From: Ancylomarina longa
GTDB taxonomy: Bacteria > Bacteroidota > Bacteroidia > Bacteroidales > Marinifilaceae
Direction of reading: 5' to 3'
Length of the DNA: 64,000 nucleotides
NCBI RefSeq assembly: GCF_003996985.1
Contig: NZ_RJJX01000003.1
Location: 181,678-245,677, forward strand
Shown piece after piece: positions 34,726-45,759 of this stretch (position 1 is its first letter; each line of letters opens with the position of its first letter). A model generated the notes under the pieces. The model made no database searches, was not told where the DNA came from, and worked only from the letters and a program-made list of their open reading frames with translations. A program made the translations under genes and the position numbers.

Positions 34726-34872
34726 GATAGTATTTATTTCAATCAAAAAATATTAGATACTGCTTTCTAAAATATTTCATCAGATTAAAAAATAAAGATG
34801 AAATGAGATTTGTGGGATTTCCAATAGTCCGTAAACAATACGAATTTCTATAATGGATTTAAATTGAGGTAA

Positions 34873-34910
34873 AATATAGAAACCGCCTCTAATAAGGCGG
34901 TTTCTATATT
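34873..34910. terminator. Long hairpin terminator after the EF-G paralogue, possibly bidirectional
   Basis: Perfect 16-bp stem (34873-34888 with 34895-34910), 6-nt loop. It lies 16 bp beyond the minus-strand EF-G paralogue and about 150 bp after the plus-strand T9SS gene. Confidence 0.8.
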
Positions 34911-34926
34911 GCAAATAGGTTAAATG

Positions 34927-37083
34927 CTAAGCTTCTGCTGTTTCTTCTTCGTAAGCAGCCAATAATTCCTCTTGAACATCACCTGGTACTTTTTCATAGG
35001 AGGCAAATTTCATAGAGAATTGTGCTCGTCCACCAGTTAAAGAACTTAAAGATGTGGAATATCTATTCATTTCTTTCAAAGGAACCTTTGCTAGAATTTT
35101 TTGGAATCCTTTCTCTGCTTCCATACCCATAATCATGGCGCGACGGGTTTGTAAATCACTCATTACATCTCCCATACGATCTTCAGGAACAAGTATTTCT
35201 ATATCATATATAGGCTCAAGAATCTTTGGCCCTGCATTTTTAAAGGCATTGCTAAAAGCATGACGACCGGCTAATCTAAATGAAATTTCATTGGAATCCA
35301 CAGCGTGCATCTTACCGTCATATACTACAACTCGGATATCTCTTGCATAGGATCCGGTAAGTGGACCCTCATCCATTTTTTCCATAACGCCTTTCAAAAT
35401 TGCAGGTAAAAAACGCGCATCAATAGCACCACCAACAATACAATTGCAAAATACAAGTTTACCACCCCAATCAAGTTCGATTACTTCGGTACCTCTTAGA
35501 TTTACTTTTAGTTCCTTGCCATTAACGTTGTAAAACGTTGGAGATGGCATATCTTCCTCATATGGTTCAATTATTATATGCACTTCTCCAAATTGGCCTG
35601 CACCTCCTGACTGTTTTTTGTGTCGATAATTAGCCTGTGCTTGCTTGGTAATTGTTTCCCGATACTGAATTTTCGGAGTCAGGAATTCGATTTCTAATTT
35701 ATCATTGTGAAGTAGTCTCCATTTAAGCGTGTTTAGATGAAATTCTCCTTGTCCATGTAATATCAGTTGCTTTAATTCTTTAGAATATTCAATGAGAATT
35801 GTTGGGTCTTCTTCATGCATTCTATGAAGAACTTCGCCTAGCCTTTCATCGTCAGATTCTTCCTTTGCTTTAACAGCAGTTCTAAATTTAGGTTCAGGAA
35901 ATTCAATATCCTTGTAGGTGAAATCACAATCCTTATCGTTAAGTGTGTGATTGTTCTTTGTATTTTTTAATTTTACGGTAGCCCCGATGTCTCCCGCTAC
36001 CAATTCTGGTACTCGTTCCCGATTCCTGCCTGCTACTAGATAAAGCTGAGATAATCTTTCTTTTGTGCTGTTATTAACATTAATTAAATCATCACCCTCC
36101 TTAATTTTACCAGAGATAACTTTGAAATAATTAACTTCTCCAATATGTGGTTCTATGGAAGTTTTAAAAATAAAAAGAGATGTTGCAGCATTAGAGTCGC
36201 ATTTAGCTACACGTCCACTAATAGTTGGAATCGCAGGCATTTCAGTAACAAAAGGAACTATATTTCCAATGAATTCCATTAGTCTTCGAACACCCATTTC
36301 TTTTTTAGCTGAAACACAAAAAACAGGAAATAGATCACAGACAATCATGCCTTTTTTAATCCCTTCCCTCATTTCATCTTCTGTTAATGTACCTTTATCA
36401 AAGTACAATTCCATTAGGTTTTCATCGTTCTCTGCAGCAGACTCTACAAGTTCATTATGAAGTTCATTTGCCTTCTCAATTTCAGTATCAGGAATGGCTA
36501 ATATTTCTGGTTCACCACCTTCGGCTCCCCACTGATACATTTTCATTTTTAAAACATCAACCACCGCATTAAAATTTACGCCAACGTTTACGGGGTATTG
36601 AACGATGCAAATTTTATGACCAAAATTAACCTTCGCCGATTCTATTGTATGTTCGAAATTTGCTTTATCATGATCAAGTTGATTGACCACAAAAATTAAT
36701 GGCTTGTTCAAGGCTGCAGCTCTTCTTCCAATGATTTCAGTTCCAACTTCTACACCTTGCTGTGCATTAATAACCATTAGCCCGGTATCAACCACGTTTA
36801 ATGCAGAAATAACTCCACCAGAAAAGTCGTCGGCTCCCGGAGTATCTACAAAATTGATTTTTTTACCTAGGTATTCTGTGTACAACACAGTTGAAAATAC
36901 GGAATTACCATATTCGTGTTCTACTGGGTTATAATCAGAAGCGGTGTTATTATCTTCCACGTTTCCACGTCTTGTAATAACACCGCCTTCATACAACATC
37001 GATTCAGCAAGGGTAGTTTTACCCGAGCCCGCGTTGCCAATGAGGGCGATGTTTTTAATCTCATTTGAAGGGTACACTTTCAT
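34927..37083 (-). CDS. EF-G paralogue (EF-G-like / FusA2-type GTPase)
   Basis: 718 residues from the ATG at 37083 (MKVYPSNEIKNIALIGNAGS); an in-frame TTG at 37113 is not needed. Five-domain EF-G architecture: G1 GNAGSGKTT, G3 DTPGADDF, G4 NQLDHDK, then domains II-V (ISFRLAGRHAFSNAFKNAGP, ending LPGD-like). The catalytic His of translational GTPases (PGHxDF) is Ala84 here, which points to altered GTP hydrolysis. True EF-G is encoded at 38.5 kb. Relatives act in stress or recycling in other bacteria, some without clear elongation activity. Divergent to the str operon. Confidence 0.92.
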   Translation of the reverse strand: MKVYPSNEIKNIALIGNAGSGKTTLAESMLYEGGVITRRGNVEDNNTASDYNPVEHEYGNSVFSTVLYTEYLGKKINFVDTPGADDFSGGVISALNVVDTGLMVINAQQGVEVGTEIIGRRAAALNKPLIFVVNQLDHDKANFEHTIESAKVNFGHKICIVQYPVNVGVNFNAVVDVLKMKMYQWGAEGGEPEILAIPDTEIEKANELHNELVESAAENDENLMELYFDKGTLTEDEMREGIKKGMIVCDLFPVFCVSAKKEMGVRRLMEFIGNIVPFVTEMPAIPTISGRVAKCDSNAATSLFIFKTSIEPHIGEVNYFKVISGKIKEGDDLINVNNSTKERLSQLYLVAGRNRERVPELVAGDIGATVKLKNTKNNHTLNDKDCDFTYKDIEFPEPKFRTAVKAKEESDDERLGEVLHRMHEEDPTILIEYSKELKQLILHGQGEFHLNTLKWRLLHNDKLEIEFLTPKIQYRETITKQAQANYRHKKQSGGAGQFGEVHIIIEPYEEDMPSPTFYNVNGKELKVNLRGTEVIELDWGGKLVFCNCIVGGAIDARFLPAILKGVMEKMDEGPLTGSYARDIRVVVYDGKMHAVDSNEISFRLAGRHAFSNAFKNAGPKILEPIYDIEILVPEDRMGDVMSDLQTRRAMIMGMEAEKGFQKILAKVPLKEMNRYSTSLSSLTGGRAQFSMKFASYEKVPGDVQEELLAAYEEETAEA

Positions 37084-37336
37084 AATGGTATTTTTTTTGG
37101 GGTTTATAAACAATTTTCTAATAACAAGAAATTGGTATCCTGTTATTGGCTTTAAGGACTCCCAAATTAATTAACTTTTTTATAAGATACAATACACATT
37201 AAACTCTTAAATGAACAAAAAGAATTGATAAGGTTATTTTTTGGTTGTATTTTTACTTTTATCCTCTGTTTTACTGCGAGTAATGGTGGTTTGGAAGAAA
37301 TATTAGAAATTGCTTAATTTTTTGGCTAGTAAGAAC

Positions 37337-37367
37337 TTGTCTTATTTAAAGGCTTTTCATACCTTTG
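37337..37367 (+). promoter_or_regulatory. Upstream promoter P1 of the str-S10-spc cluster
   Basis: TTG at 37337 and TACCTTTG at 37360 with 20 bp between, a full Bacteroidota -33/-7 promoter. Transcript leader about 120 nt to rpsL. Confidence 0.65.
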
Positions 37368-37434
37368 TGCGCTGATTTAAAGGGGATTTTTATAAAATAC
37401 GATAGTGTAGCTATGGTTTTTATAAAATAAATAA

Positions 37435-37442
37435 TACCTTTG
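37435..37442 (+). promoter_or_regulatory. Second -7 element (P2) before rpsL
   Basis: TACCTTTG, identical to P1's -7 box, 48 bp ahead of the rpsL ATG. -33 TTG is not convincing, so it may be weaker than P1. Confidence 0.45.
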
Positions 37443-37489
37443 CAAACCAATTTGTTAAAATATATTTAATTAAAAAAGTAATTGTTAAT

Positions 37490-37867
37490 ATGCCTACAAT
37501 TCAACAGTTAGTTAGAAAAGGAAGAATCAAGCTTCAAGAGAAAAGCAAGGCTCCGGCATTGGATTCTTGTCCTCAAAGAAGAGGGGTTTGTGTTCGTGTG
37601 TATACAACTACACCTAAGAAGCCTAACTCAGCTATGCGTAAGGTAGCACGTGTTAGATTGACTAACGGAAAAGAAGTGAATGCTTATATTCCAGGAGAAG
37701 GCCACAATTTGCAGGAGCACTCTATTGTATTAATTAGAGGTGGACGTGTGAAAGACCTTCCAGGTGTAAGATATCACTTAGTTCGTGGTGCTTTAGATGC
37801 TTCAGGTGTTGAGGGACGTATGCAGAGACGTTCAAAGTATGGTACAAAGAGACCAAAGAAAAAGTAA
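37490..37867 (+). CDS. rpsL: 30S ribosomal protein S12
   Basis: 125 residues. Decoding-centre protein. Conserved [16 protein letters not shown] and [15 protein letters not shown] loops, including the Lys residues whose mutation gives streptomycin resistance, are wild-type-like here; the Asp in KDLPGV is the usual beta-methylthiolation site. First gene of the cluster. Confidence 0.99.
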   Translation: MPTIQQLVRKGRIKLQEKSKAPALDSCPQRRGVCVRVYTTTPKKPNSAMRKVARVRLTNGKEVNAYIPGEGHNLQEHSIVLIRGGRVKDLPGVRYHLVRGALDASGVEGRMQRRSKYGTKRPKKK

Positions 37868-37998
37868 TTGAAATCTAGTTTGTAACTGTAGGAGTTATAG
37901 TTTATGTGTTTTTCCCACTAGGTTGAGTAAATAGTCGTGAGACTGTTGAAGACGCATTTGGGCAGCTAACATACGAATTGACTCGTAAACTAAAAAAA

Positions 37999-38475
37999 AT
38001 GAGAAAATCAAGACCTAAAAAAAGGATTTTGTTACCAGACCCAAAATTTAATGATGTTTTGGTGACAAGATTTGTGAATGACTTGATGGTTGACGGTAAG
38101 AAGAATCTTGCCTTTAAGGTGTTTTACGACGCTTTGGAAATCGTTAAGGCAAAAACTGAGAAATTAGAGAAATCTCCTCTTGAGATCTGGAAAAAAGCAT
38201 TAGAGAACATCACTCCTGCGGTGGAGGTGAAAAGTCGTCGTGTAGGAGGTGCTACATTTCAGGTTCCAATGGAAATTCGTCCAGAAAGAAAAGTATCTGT
38301 TTCTATTAAGAATATGATACTTTTTGCACGTAAAAGATCCGGTAAATCAATGGCAGAGAAATTGTCTGCAGAGATTATTGCTGGCTTTAATGAGGAAGGT
38401 GGAGCTTACAAGAAGAAAGAGGATACTCATAGAATGGCTGAAGCAAACCGTGCTTTTGCTCACTTTAGATTTTAA
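37999..38475 (+). CDS. rpsG: 30S ribosomal protein S7
   Basis: 158 residues from the ATG at 37999 ([19 protein letters not shown]), the usual family length; a TTG at 37978 would add seven unlikely residues. Primary 16S rRNA binder that nucleates head assembly, with [11 protein letters not shown]-like block [17 protein letters not shown]. In E. coli S7 represses its own operon; the 131 nt leader here might serve a similar role but shows no recognisable target. Confidence 0.98.
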   Translation: MRKSRPKKRILLPDPKFNDVLVTRFVNDLMVDGKKNLAFKVFYDALEIVKAKTEKLEKSPLEIWKKALENITPAVEVKSRRVGGATFQVPMEIRPERKVSVSIKNMILFARKRSGKSMAEKLSAEIIAGFNEEGGAYKKKEDTHRMAEANRAFAHFRF

Positions 38476-38505
38476 TAATTGTTAAGCAATTAGAGGACGA
38501 AGAAA

Positions 38506-40620
38506 ATGGCAAAGAGAGATTTGAATTTTACCAGAAACATTGGTATTATGGCTCATATCGACGCCGGTAAAACTACAACTACGGAACGTATTTTGTATTA
38601 TACCGGAGTTTCTCACAAAATTGGTGAGGTACATGATGGTGCTGCTACAATGGACTGGATGGAGCAAGAGCAGGAAAGAGGTATTACAATTACTTCAGCT
38701 GCAACAACTTGTTTCTGGAATTACGATGATGAAAAATATCAGATTAATATTATTGACACCCCGGGTCACGTTGACTTTACTGTTGAGGTAGAGCGTTCAT
38801 TGCGTGTTTTGGATGGTGCTGTTGCAACCTTTTGTGCAGTGGGTGGTGTTGAAGCTCAATCTGAAACTGTTTGGAGACAAGCGGATAAATATAAAGTTCC
38901 ACGCATGGGTTTTGTAAATAAGATGGACCGTTCTGGTGCAGATTTTTTCAAAGCCGTTCGTGAGGTAAGAGAAAAATTAGGAGCTAATCCTGTTCCTGTC
39001 CAAATTCCTATTGGATCTGAAGATAGTTTTCGAGGTGTAGTCGATTTGATTGCAATGAAAGCTGTTGTATGGTATGATGATGAGAATGGAACCAATTATA
39101 CCTTGGAAGAGATTCCAGATCATTTGGTTGCTGAGGCTAAAGAGTGGAGAGAAAAATTGGTTGAAGCTGTAGCCGAGCAGGATGAGGAATTACTTGAACG
39201 TTTCTTTGAAGATCCTGAATCAATTACTGAGCAGGAAATGATTGACGTTATACGTAAGGCTACTATTGCAATGGATATTGTTCCTATGCTTTGTGGTTCT
39301 GCATTTAAAAATAAAGGTGTTCAACGTTTGTTGGATGCTGTAATCGCTTTCTTACCATCACCATTAGATGTTGAAGACATTGTGGGTAAAATCCCAGGTA
39401 CTGATGAGGATGTTCATCGCAAACCAAGTGTAGAAGAGCCCTTAGCAGCATTGGCGTTTAAGATTGCTACTGATCCATTTGTTGGTCGATTAGCTTTTGC
39501 TCGTTTGTATTCTGGTGCTATTGATGCAGGTTCTTACGTGTACAATGTGAGAACTGGTCACAAAGAGCGTATTTCTCGTATCTACCAAATGCACTCCAAT
39601 AAGCAGAATGCTATTGATCGTGTTGAGGCTGGTGATATTTGCGCTTGTGTTGGATTCAAAGATATTCGCACAGGGGATACTCTTTGTCAGAAAGAAACTC
39701 CTATTGAGCTTGAATCAATGGATTTTCCAGATCCAGTAATTGGAATTGCTGTTGAGCCTTTGACTCAGAAAGATTTGGATAGAATGGGTATGGCTTTAGC
39801 CAAATTGGCTGAGGAGGATCCAACCTTTCAGGTTAAAACCGATGAAGATTCCGGACAAACTGTAATTTCTGGAATGGGTGAACTTCACCTTGATATTATC
39901 ATTGACCGTTTGAAACGTGAATTTAAGGTGGAATGTAATCAAGGTGCACCACAAGTAGCATATAAAGAAGCTATTACCGCTGACATTGAACACAGAGAAG
40001 TGTTTAAAAAGCAATCTGGTGGTCGTGGTAAATTTGCTGATATTCAATTTGTAATCGGTCCTGTAGATGATGATTTTGAAGGTGATGGATTACAATTTAT
40101 TGATAAAATCAAAGGTGGTAATATCCCTAAGGAATATGTTCCTTCTGTTCAGAAAGGATTTATCGAAGCTATGAAAAATGGTGTACTCGCCGGTTATACA
40201 GTTGACCGTTTGAAAGTGACACTTTTTGATGGATCTTTCCATCCAGTTGACTCAGATCAATTGTCGTTTGAGCTTGCTGCTAAACTTGGTTTCAAACACG
40301 CTTGTGCTAAAGCTTCTCCAGTTCTTCTTGAGCCTATCATGAAAATTGAGGTAGTTACTCCAGAGGAATATATGGGAGATATTATCGGCGATTTGAACAA
40401 ACGTAGGGGGCAGGTTGAAGGTATGGAATCTAAGCATGGAGCAAGAGTTGTGAATGCTAAAGTACCATTGTCCGAACAATTTGGTTATGTTACTGTTTTG
40501 AGAACCCTATCTTCCGGTCGTGCAAACTCTTCAATGGAATTCTCTCATTTTGCAGAGGTGCCAAAAGGTATTGCTAAGGAAGTGGTTGAAACTGCCAAGG
40601 GTAAAGTTGAATTATTATAA
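38506..40620 (+). CDS. fusA: Elongation factor G
   Basis: 704 residues. Translocase GTPase: G1 [14 protein letters not shown]3 DTPGHVDFT with the catalytic His, G4 [10 protein letters not shown], and the five-domain body. This is the canonical EF-G, in contrast to the paralogue encoded divergently at 35-37 kb. Sits between rpsG and rpsJ; tuf, which follows fusA in many bacteria, is absent from this place as usual in Bacteroidota. Confidence 0.99.
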   Translation: MAKRDLNFTRNIGIMAHIDAGKTTTTERILYYTGVSHKIGEVHDGAATMDWMEQEQERGITITSAATTCFWNYDDEKYQINIIDTPGHVDFTVEVERSLRVLDGAVATFCAVGGVEAQSETVWRQADKYKVPRMGFVNKMDRSGADFFKAVREVREKLGANPVPVQIPIGSEDSFRGVVDLIAMKAVVWYDDENGTNYTLEEIPDHLVAEAKEWREKLVEAVAEQDEELLERFFEDPESITEQEMIDVIRKATIAMDIVPMLCGSAFKNKGVQRLLDAVIAFLPSPLDVEDIVGKIPGTDEDVHRKPSVEEPLAALAFKIATDPFVGRLAFARLYSGAIDAGSYVYNVRTGHKERISRIYQMHSNKQNAIDRVEAGDICACVGFKDIRTGDTLCQKETPIELESMDFPDPVIGIAVEPLTQKDLDRMGMALAKLAEEDPTFQVKTDEDSGQTVISGMGELHLDIIIDRLKREFKVECNQGAPQVAYKEAITADIEHREVFKKQSGGRGKFADIQFVIGPVDDDFEGDGLQFIDKIKGGNIPKEYVPSVQKGFIEAMKNGVLAGYTVDRLKVTLFDGSFHPVDSDQLSFELAAKLGFKHACAKASPVLLEPIMKIEVVTPEEYMGDIIGDLNKRRGQVEGMESKHGARVVNAKVPLSEQFGYVTVLRTLSSGRANSSMEFSHFAEVPKGIAKEVVETAKGKVELL

Positions 40621-40648
40621 TTATATCATCGTATAATATCTAAATAAG

Positions 40649-40954
40649 ATGAGCCAAAAAATTAGAATTAAACTGAAATCTTACGATCACAATTTGGTTG
40701 ATAAATCGGCTGAGAAGATCGTTAAGACAGTTAAGGCTACAGGTGCTGTTGTTAGCGGTCCTATTCCACTTCCAACACACAGAAGAATTTTTACTGTTCT
40801 TCGTTCTACTTTTGTGAACAAGAAATCAAGAGAACAGTTTCAACTATCTTCATTTAAACGTTTGATTGATATTTACAGTTCTACTGCAAATACAATTGAC
40901 GCATTGATGAAACTAGAATTGCCTAGTGGTGTAGAAGTTGAAATCAAAGTTTGA
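40649..40954 (+). CDS. rpsJ: 30S ribosomal protein S10
   Basis: 101 residues. Head protein and NusE transcription-antitermination partner. [20 protein letters not shown] start and [16 protein letters not shown] are family signatures. Begins the S10 part of the cluster 28 bp after fusA, without an intervening promoter or terminator that I can see. Confidence 0.99.
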   Translation: MSQKIRIKLKSYDHNLVDKSAEKIVKTVKATGAVVSGPIPLPTHRRIFTVLRSTFVNKKSREQFQLSSFKRLIDIYSSTANTIDALMKLELPSGVEVEIKV

Positions 40955-40988
40955 TAAACTGTTAGATTTATTTAAAAAGTAAAGAGAA

Positions 40989-41606
40989 ATGCCAGGATTA
41001 ATTGGAAAAAAAATCGGAATGACTTCCGTTTACAGTGCCGAGGGAAAAAATATTCCATGCACTGTCATTGAGGCAGGTCCATGTGTGGTAACTCAGATCA
41101 AAACTATTGATACTGATGGTTACGAAGCACTTCAGTTGGCTTTTGATGAAAAAAAGGAAAAGCGAACAACTAAGGCGCTAGATGGGCACTTTAAAAAGGC
41201 AAACACAACCCCAAAGAAAAAGCTTGTTGAATTCTCTGAATTCGAAGCTGAGTACAAATTAGGAGATGCCGTAACCGTTGATATTTTCGAAGAGTCTGCA
41301 TATGTAGATGTAAGCGGAATTTCAAAAGGTAAAGGTTTTCAAGGGGTAGTTAAACGTCATGGGTTTGGCGGAGTAGGTGGAGCGACACACGGTCAACATA
41401 ACCGTTTGCGTGCTCCCGGTTCTATTGGTGCTGCATCGTATCCAGCTCGCGTATTTAAAGGCATGAGAATGGCTGGACGCACAGGTGGAGACACTGTGAA
41501 GGTTCAAAACCTTCAGGTTCTTAAGGTAATCCCTGAGAACAATTTATTATTAGTTAAAGGATCTCTTCCAGGGTCTAAAGGTTCATACGTAATTATTGAA
41601 AAGTAA
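40989..41606 (+). CDS. rplC: 50S ribosomal protein L3
   Basis: 205 residues. Early assembly protein near the peptidyl transferase centre; the extended loop [20 protein letters not shown] reaches into the core. Its stop codon overlaps the rplD start by one base (TAATG), so the two are translationally coupled. Confidence 0.99.
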   Translation: MPGLIGKKIGMTSVYSAEGKNIPCTVIEAGPCVVTQIKTIDTDGYEALQLAFDEKKEKRTTKALDGHFKKANTTPKKKLVEFSEFEAEYKLGDAVTVDIFEESAYVDVSGISKGKGFQGVVKRHGFGGVGGATHGQHNRLRAPGSIGAASYPARVFKGMRMAGRTGGDTVKVQNLQVLKVIPENNLLLVKGSLPGSKGSYVIIEK

Positions 41607-42238
41607 TGGAATTAGCTATTTTAAATACATCTGGAGAAGATACAGGCAGAAAACTAGAGTTGAATGACTCAGTTTTTGGAGTTGAACCAAACGAACATGC
41701 TATTTACCTAGACGTTAAACAATATCTGGCAAATCAACGTCAGGGAACTCACAAATCGAAAGAAAGAGCTGAGATTTCTGGAAGTACTGCCAAGATTAAG
41801 AAACAAAAGGGTACTGGTACAGCTCGTGCCGGTAGCATTAAGTCGCCTGTATTCAGAGGAGGAGGACGAGTATTCGGTCCACGTCCAAGAAACTACGGTT
41901 TCAAATTGAATAAGAAACTAAAGCAGTTGGCTCGTAAATCTGCTTTAACAATCAAAGCTCAGAATGATGCTTTAATGGTAGTTGAAGATTTCAATTTCGA
42001 AGCTCCAAAGACAAAAAGTTTTACAGATTTGCAGAATAAACTTAAAGTGTCTGATAAAAAGATTCTTTTGGTTTTATCTGAAGATAATAAAAACATATAT
42101 TTGTCTTCTCGTAATTTGAAGAATGTTGAGGTTGTACGTGTTTCAGATCTTGCAACTTATGACATAATGAAAGCTTCAACATTGTTATTTGTAGAGAGTT
42201 CGATCAAAGGGCTCGATGAAATGTTTAAACTAAACTAA
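41606..42238 (+). CDS. rplD: 50S ribosomal protein L4
   Basis: 210 residues. Lines the exit tunnel with the loop [20 protein letters not shown]. In enterobacteria L4 controls the S10 operon by attenuation; no matching leader hairpin is seen before rpsJ here. One-base overlap with rplC, 10 bp before rplW. Confidence 0.99.
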   Translation: MELAILNTSGEDTGRKLELNDSVFGVEPNEHAIYLDVKQYLANQRQGTHKSKERAEISGSTAKIKKQKGTGTARAGSIKSPVFRGGGRVFGPRPRNYGFKLNKKLKQLARKSALTIKAQNDALMVVEDFNFEAPKTKSFTDLQNKLKVSDKKILLVLSEDNKNIYLSSRNLKNVEVVRVSDLATYDIMKASTLLFVESSIKGLDEMFKLN

Positions 42239-42248
42239 GTTTAAAAAA

Positions 42249-42539
42249 ATGGATATTTTAATTAAGCCAATCGTAACTGAGAAAATGACTGAGCTAAGCG
42301 AAAAATTGAATCGCTTTGGTTTTGTTGTGTCTCGTAGAGCGACAAAGATCGAAATAAAGGCAGCAGTTGAATCAATGTACAATGTTAAGGTAGCAGCGGT
42401 TAATACCATGAATTATCAAGGTAAAAAGAAAAGCCGTCAAACCAAAGCAGGTATGATTGAAGGTAGAACTGCTTCTTTCAAAAAAGCGATCGTTACTTTA
42501 GTTGAAGGTGATAATATAGATTTTTATAGCAATATTTAA
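42249..42539 (+). CDS. rplW: 50S ribosomal protein L23
   Basis: 96 residues, normal. Sits at the tunnel exit, docking site for trigger factor and SRP. Starts ILIKPIVTEKMTELSEKLNR, the family's N-terminal signature (KPxxTEK). Confidence 0.98.
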   Translation: MDILIKPIVTEKMTELSEKLNRFGFVVSRRATKIEIKAAVESMYNVKVAAVNTMNYQGKKKSRQTKAGMIEGRTASFKKAIVTLVEGDNIDFYSNI

Positions 42540-42546
42540 ATAGAAA

Positions 42547-43371
42547 ATGGCTGTACGTAAATTAAAACCTGTAACTCCTGGTCAAAGAAATAAGATCTTA
42601 AATACCTTTGAGCAGGTAACTACAGACAAACCTGAGAAATCATTGTTAAGACCAATGAAAAAAACTGGTGGTAGAAATAACACCGGTAAGATGACAATGA
42701 GATATATAGGTGGTGGTCACAAAAGAAGATATCGAGTTATTGATTTCAAAAGAGACAAAGATGGTGTTCCTGCCACAGTAGTTTCGATTGAGTACGATCC
42801 AAACCGTACTGCACGCATCGCATTACTGGTGTATGCTGACGGGGAGAAACGTTACATTATCGCACCTATTGGATTGGAAGTTGGACAAACTTTGCTTTCT
42901 GGAGAAAAAGTAGCTCCTGAAATCGGAAATTCAATGCCATTATCTGATATCCCATTAGGTACAATAATTCATAATATTGAATTAAGACCCTCTCAAGGTG
43001 CTGTGATGGCTCGTAGCGCTGGAGCATATGCCCAACTCGTTTCACGAGAAGGAAAATATGCAATGATCAAATTACCTTCGGGAGAAGTTCGAATGATTCT
43101 TGTAACCTGTAAAGCTACAATCGGAACTGTTTCTAATACCGACCATGCGTTGGAGAGAAGTGGTAAAGCTGGTCGTACTCGTTGGTTAGGAAGAAGACCT
43201 CGTGTTCGTGGTGTTGTTATGAACCCAGTAGATCACCCAATGGGTGGTGGTGAAGGTAAATCTTCAGGTGGACATCCACGTTCCAGAACTGGTCTTTTAG
43301 CTAAAGGTTTCAAAACCAGAGCTAAGAAGAAAGCTTCGAATAAGTATATTGTTGAAAGAAGGAAAAAGTAA
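42547..43371 (+). CDS. rplB: 50S ribosomal protein L2
   Basis: 274 residues. Needed for subunit joining and peptidyl transfer. C-terminal signature [19 protein letters not shown] with the essential His; N-terminal [19 protein letters not shown]. Begins 7 bp after rplW. Confidence 0.99.
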   Translation: MAVRKLKPVTPGQRNKILNTFEQVTTDKPEKSLLRPMKKTGGRNNTGKMTMRYIGGGHKRRYRVIDFKRDKDGVPATVVSIEYDPNRTARIALLVYADGEKRYIIAPIGLEVGQTLLSGEKVAPEIGNSMPLSDIPLGTIIHNIELRPSQGAVMARSAGAYAQLVSREGKYAMIKLPSGEVRMILVTCKATIGTVSNTDHALERSGKAGRTRWLGRRPRVRGVVMNPVDHPMGGGEGKSSGGHPRSRTGLLAKGFKTRAKKKASNKYIVERRKK

Positions 43372-43390
43372 TTTGATTAATTAGATTGTT

Positions 43391-43660
43391 ATGAGTCGTT
43401 CATTAAAAAAAGGCCCTTTTATCGATTTCAAATTGGAGAAAAGAGTATTGGAGCAAAATGAATCAGGGAAAAAATCAGTAATGAAAACCTGGTCCAGACG
43501 TTCTATGATTTCTCCTGATTTCGTAGGTCACACGATTGCCGTTCACAACGGAAACAAATTCATTCCTGTTTATGTAACTGAAAACATGGTAGGTCATAAA
43601 TTAGGTGAATTTGCGCCAACTCGTACTTTTAGAGGACATGCTGACAAACGAAAACGATAA
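43391..43660 (+). CDS. rpsS: 30S ribosomal protein S19
   Basis: 89 residues. Forms the S13-S19 pair in the head contacting A- and P-site t[19 protein letters not shown] start and [19 protein letters not shown] end are diagnostic. Confidence 0.99.
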   Translation: MSRSLKKGPFIDFKLEKRVLEQNESGKKSVMKTWSRRSMISPDFVGHTIAVHNGNKFIPVYVTENMVGHKLGEFAPTRTFRGHADKRKR

Positions 43661-43700
43661 GCATGTTAAAGGTTTTAATTAACATTTTGAATTTGTAAAA

Positions 43701-44120
43701 ATGGGTGCAAGAAAAAGAATAAGAGCAAACCAGATAAAGGAGGAAAAAAAGAGCAAAGCTTTTGCTAGCTTGAAAAACGTTCCTACTTCGCCTCGCAAAA
43801 TGAGACTTGTTGCCGATATGGTAAGAGGTATGGAGGTGAATCGAGCTTTAGATGTGCTTCGTTTCAGTCCGAAAGAGGCATCAAATCGCGTAGAAAAACT
43901 ATTGCTTTCTGCTATAGCCAATTGGCAAGCAAAAAATGAAGGGCAAAGAATTGAGGATAGCGAATTGTACGTCAAAGAAATTTGCGTTGATTCAGCAAGA
44001 ATCCTTAAGCGTCTTAGACCAGCTCCTCAAGGGAGAGCACATAGAATTAGAAAGAGATCAAATCATGTAACTATATTATTGGGTAGCAAAACTGCTGAAG
44101 CCGATAATACTAAAGAATAG
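43701..44120 (+). CDS. rplV: 50S ribosomal protein L22
   Basis: 139 residues. Globular domain plus tunnel-lining hairpin ([20 protein letters not shown]), the region where macrolide resistance mutations occur in other bacteria. Slightly longer than the 110-residue E. coli protein through N- and C-terminal extensions, normal for the phylum. Confidence 0.98.
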   Translation: MGARKRIRANQIKEEKKSKAFASLKNVPTSPRKMRLVADMVRGMEVNRALDVLRFSPKEASNRVEKLLLSAIANWQAKNEGQRIEDSELYVKEICVDSARILKRLRPAPQGRAHRIRKRSNHVTILLGSKTAEADNTKE

Positions 44121-44125
44121 TTAGA

Positions 44126-44836
44126 ATGGGACAAAAAGTAAATCCAATAGGTAATAGACTAGGAATCATCAAAGGATGGGATTCTAACTGGTTTGGCGGA
44201 AAAAACTACGGCGATAAGCTTGTTGAAGATACCAAAATTAGAAAGTACCTAAATGCTCGTTTAGCTAAGGCAAGTATTTCTAAAATCATTATCGAAAGAA
44301 CTCTTAAATTAATCACTATTACTATCAATACTGCTCGTCCGGGAATTATTATCGGTAAAGGTGGTCAGGAAGTAGATAAGTTGAAAGAAGAGTTAAAAAA
44401 GATTACTGACAAAGAAGTACAAATTAACATCTTTGAAATTAAGCGTCCTGAATTGGACTCTGTAATCGTTGCTAATAATATTGCTCGTCAAATCGAAGGA
44501 CGTATCGCCTATCGAAGAGCAATCAAGATGGCTATTGCTTCTACTATGAGAATGGGTGCCGAAGGAATTAAAGTTCAGATTTCTGGCCGTTTGAATGGAG
44601 CCGAAATGGCACGTTCTGAAATGTATAAAGAAGGACGTACACCTCTTCATACCTTAAGAGCTGATATCGATTATTGTCAGGCAGAAGCTTTGACAACTTA
44701 TGGTTTAATTGGTATTAAAGTATGGATCTGTAAAGGAGAAATTTATGGTAAACCCGATCTTACTCCAAACGCAGGAATGCGTGATAGCAGAGGCCCTAAA
44801 GGTAAAGGTGGTTTTAATAGAAGAAAAAAGAAGTAG
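44126..44836 (+). CDS. rpsC: 30S ribosomal protein S3
   Basis: 236 residues. mRNA entry-site protein with KH domain ([20 protein letters not shown]) and C-terminal S3 domain ([13 protein letters not shown]). Begins 5 bp after rplV. The basic tail NRRKKK ends the protein. Confidence 0.99.
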   Translation: MGQKVNPIGNRLGIIKGWDSNWFGGKNYGDKLVEDTKIRKYLNARLAKASISKIIIERTLKLITITINTARPGIIIGKGGQEVDKLKEELKKITDKEVQINIFEIKRPELDSVIVANNIARQIEGRIAYRRAIKMAIASTMRMGAEGIKVQISGRLNGAEMARSEMYKEGRTPLHTLRADIDYCQAEALTTYGLIGIKVWICKGEIYGKPDLTPNAGMRDSRGPKGKGGFNRRKKK

Positions 44837-44862
44837 TCTTTAAATTCTAAATAATTAGTACG

Positions 44863-45294
44863 ATGTTACAACCAAAAAGGACAAAATTTAGAAGACAACA
44901 AAAGGGACGAATGAAAGGAAATGCCGGTCGTGGTACTGAATTGGCATTCGGATCTTTTGGAATCAAGGCACTTGAATCAAAATGGATTACTGGTCGCCAA
45001 ATTGAAGCTGCTCGTGTGGCAGTGACCCGATATATGCAAAGACAAGGTCAAATCTGGATACGTATTTTCCCGGATAAACCAATCACTAAGAAACCTGCAG
45101 AGGTTCGTATGGGTAAAGGTAAGGGTTCTCCAGAAGGATTCGTTGCTCCTGTTACACCAGGAAGAATGTTATTCGAATGTGAGGGAGTACCTTACGAGGT
45201 TGCGAAAGAAGCATTGCGTCTTGCTGCTCAAAAGTTACCTGTTACTACAAAGTTTGTCGTAAGACGTGATTATGTTGAAAATTCAAATGATTAA
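44863..45294 (+). CDS. rplP: 50S ribosomal protein L16
   Basis: 143 residues. Organises the A-site region of the large subunit. [20 protein letters not shown] start and [16 protein letters not shown] block are family signatures. Confidence 0.99.
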   Translation: MLQPKRTKFRRQQKGRMKGNAGRGTELAFGSFGIKALESKWITGRQIEAARVAVTRYMQRQGQIWIRIFPDKPITKKPAEVRMGKGKGSPEGFVAPVTPGRMLFECEGVPYEVAKEALRLAAQKLPVTTKFVVRRDYVENSND

Positions 45295-45296
45295 TC

Positions 45297-45494
45297 ATGA
45301 AGAATTCAGAAATTAAAGAGTTAACAACACCGGAAATAGTAGAAAAGTTGGATGTAGAAAGAACTGCATTGACTCGCTTCAGATTAAATCACGCTATTTC
45401 ACCTTTGGAGAATCCTTTGCAAATCAAGGAAAGCAGACGTAACATTGCCAAACTTATGACTGAGTTACGTCAAAGGCAATTAACTGAAAAGTAA
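45297..45494 (+). CDS. rpmC: 50S ribosomal protein L29
   Basis: 65 residues, two-helix protein near the tunnel exit. Conserved ESRRNIAKLMTELRQRQ in the second helix. Starts 2 bp after rplP. Confidence 0.98.
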   Translation: MKNSEIKELTTPEIVEKLDVERTALTRFRLNHAISPLENPLQIKESRRNIAKLMTELRQRQLTEK

Positions 45495-45502
45495 TTTAAG
45501 TG

Positions 45503-45757
45503 ATGGAAAGAAATCTAAGAAAAGAACGTATCGGGATTGTGGTTAGTAACAAAATGGAAAAATCCATTACTGTTGCGGTTCACACAAAAGAAAAACACCC
45601 GATTTACGGTAAATTTGTGAACAAAACCAATAAATTCACTGCTCACGATGAAGAAAATACCTGTAATGAAGGTGATACCGTAAAAATCATGGAAACCCGA
45701 CCTTTAAGTAAAAATAAGAGTTGGAGATTAGTTGAAGTAATAGAAAGAGCTAAGTAA
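45503..45757 (+). CDS. rpsQ: 30S ribosomal protein S17
   Basis: 84 residues from the ATG at 45503; a GTG directly in front (45500) gives one extra Met and is not needed. OB-fold 16S binder with [16 protein letters not shown] and the typical [17 protein letters not shown]-terminus. Confidence 0.98.
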   Translation: MERNLRKERIGIVVSNKMEKSITVAVHTKEKHPIYGKFVNKTNKFTAHDEENTCNEGDTVKIMETRPLSKNKSWRLVEVIERAK

Positions 45758-45759
45758 TC

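Larger units (their letters stand above)
37084..37489. promoter_or_regulatory. Divergent leader region of the EF-G paralogue and rpsL, about 400 bp
   Basis: Holds two plus-strand -7 elements TACCTTTG (37360 and 37435, see separate entries) and a 13-bp direct repeat TTTTTATAAAATA at 37387-37399 and 37417-37429, 30 bp apart. The part near the EF-G paralogue start has no clear minus-strand promoter. An imperfect ATAACA/TGTTAT dyad lies at about 37120-37145. Confidence 0.5.

Noticed and set aside
37084-37113. TTG start for the EF-G paralogue
   Set aside because: The ATG at 37083 begins right before the conserved NIALIGNAGSGKTT block; no need for ten extra residues.
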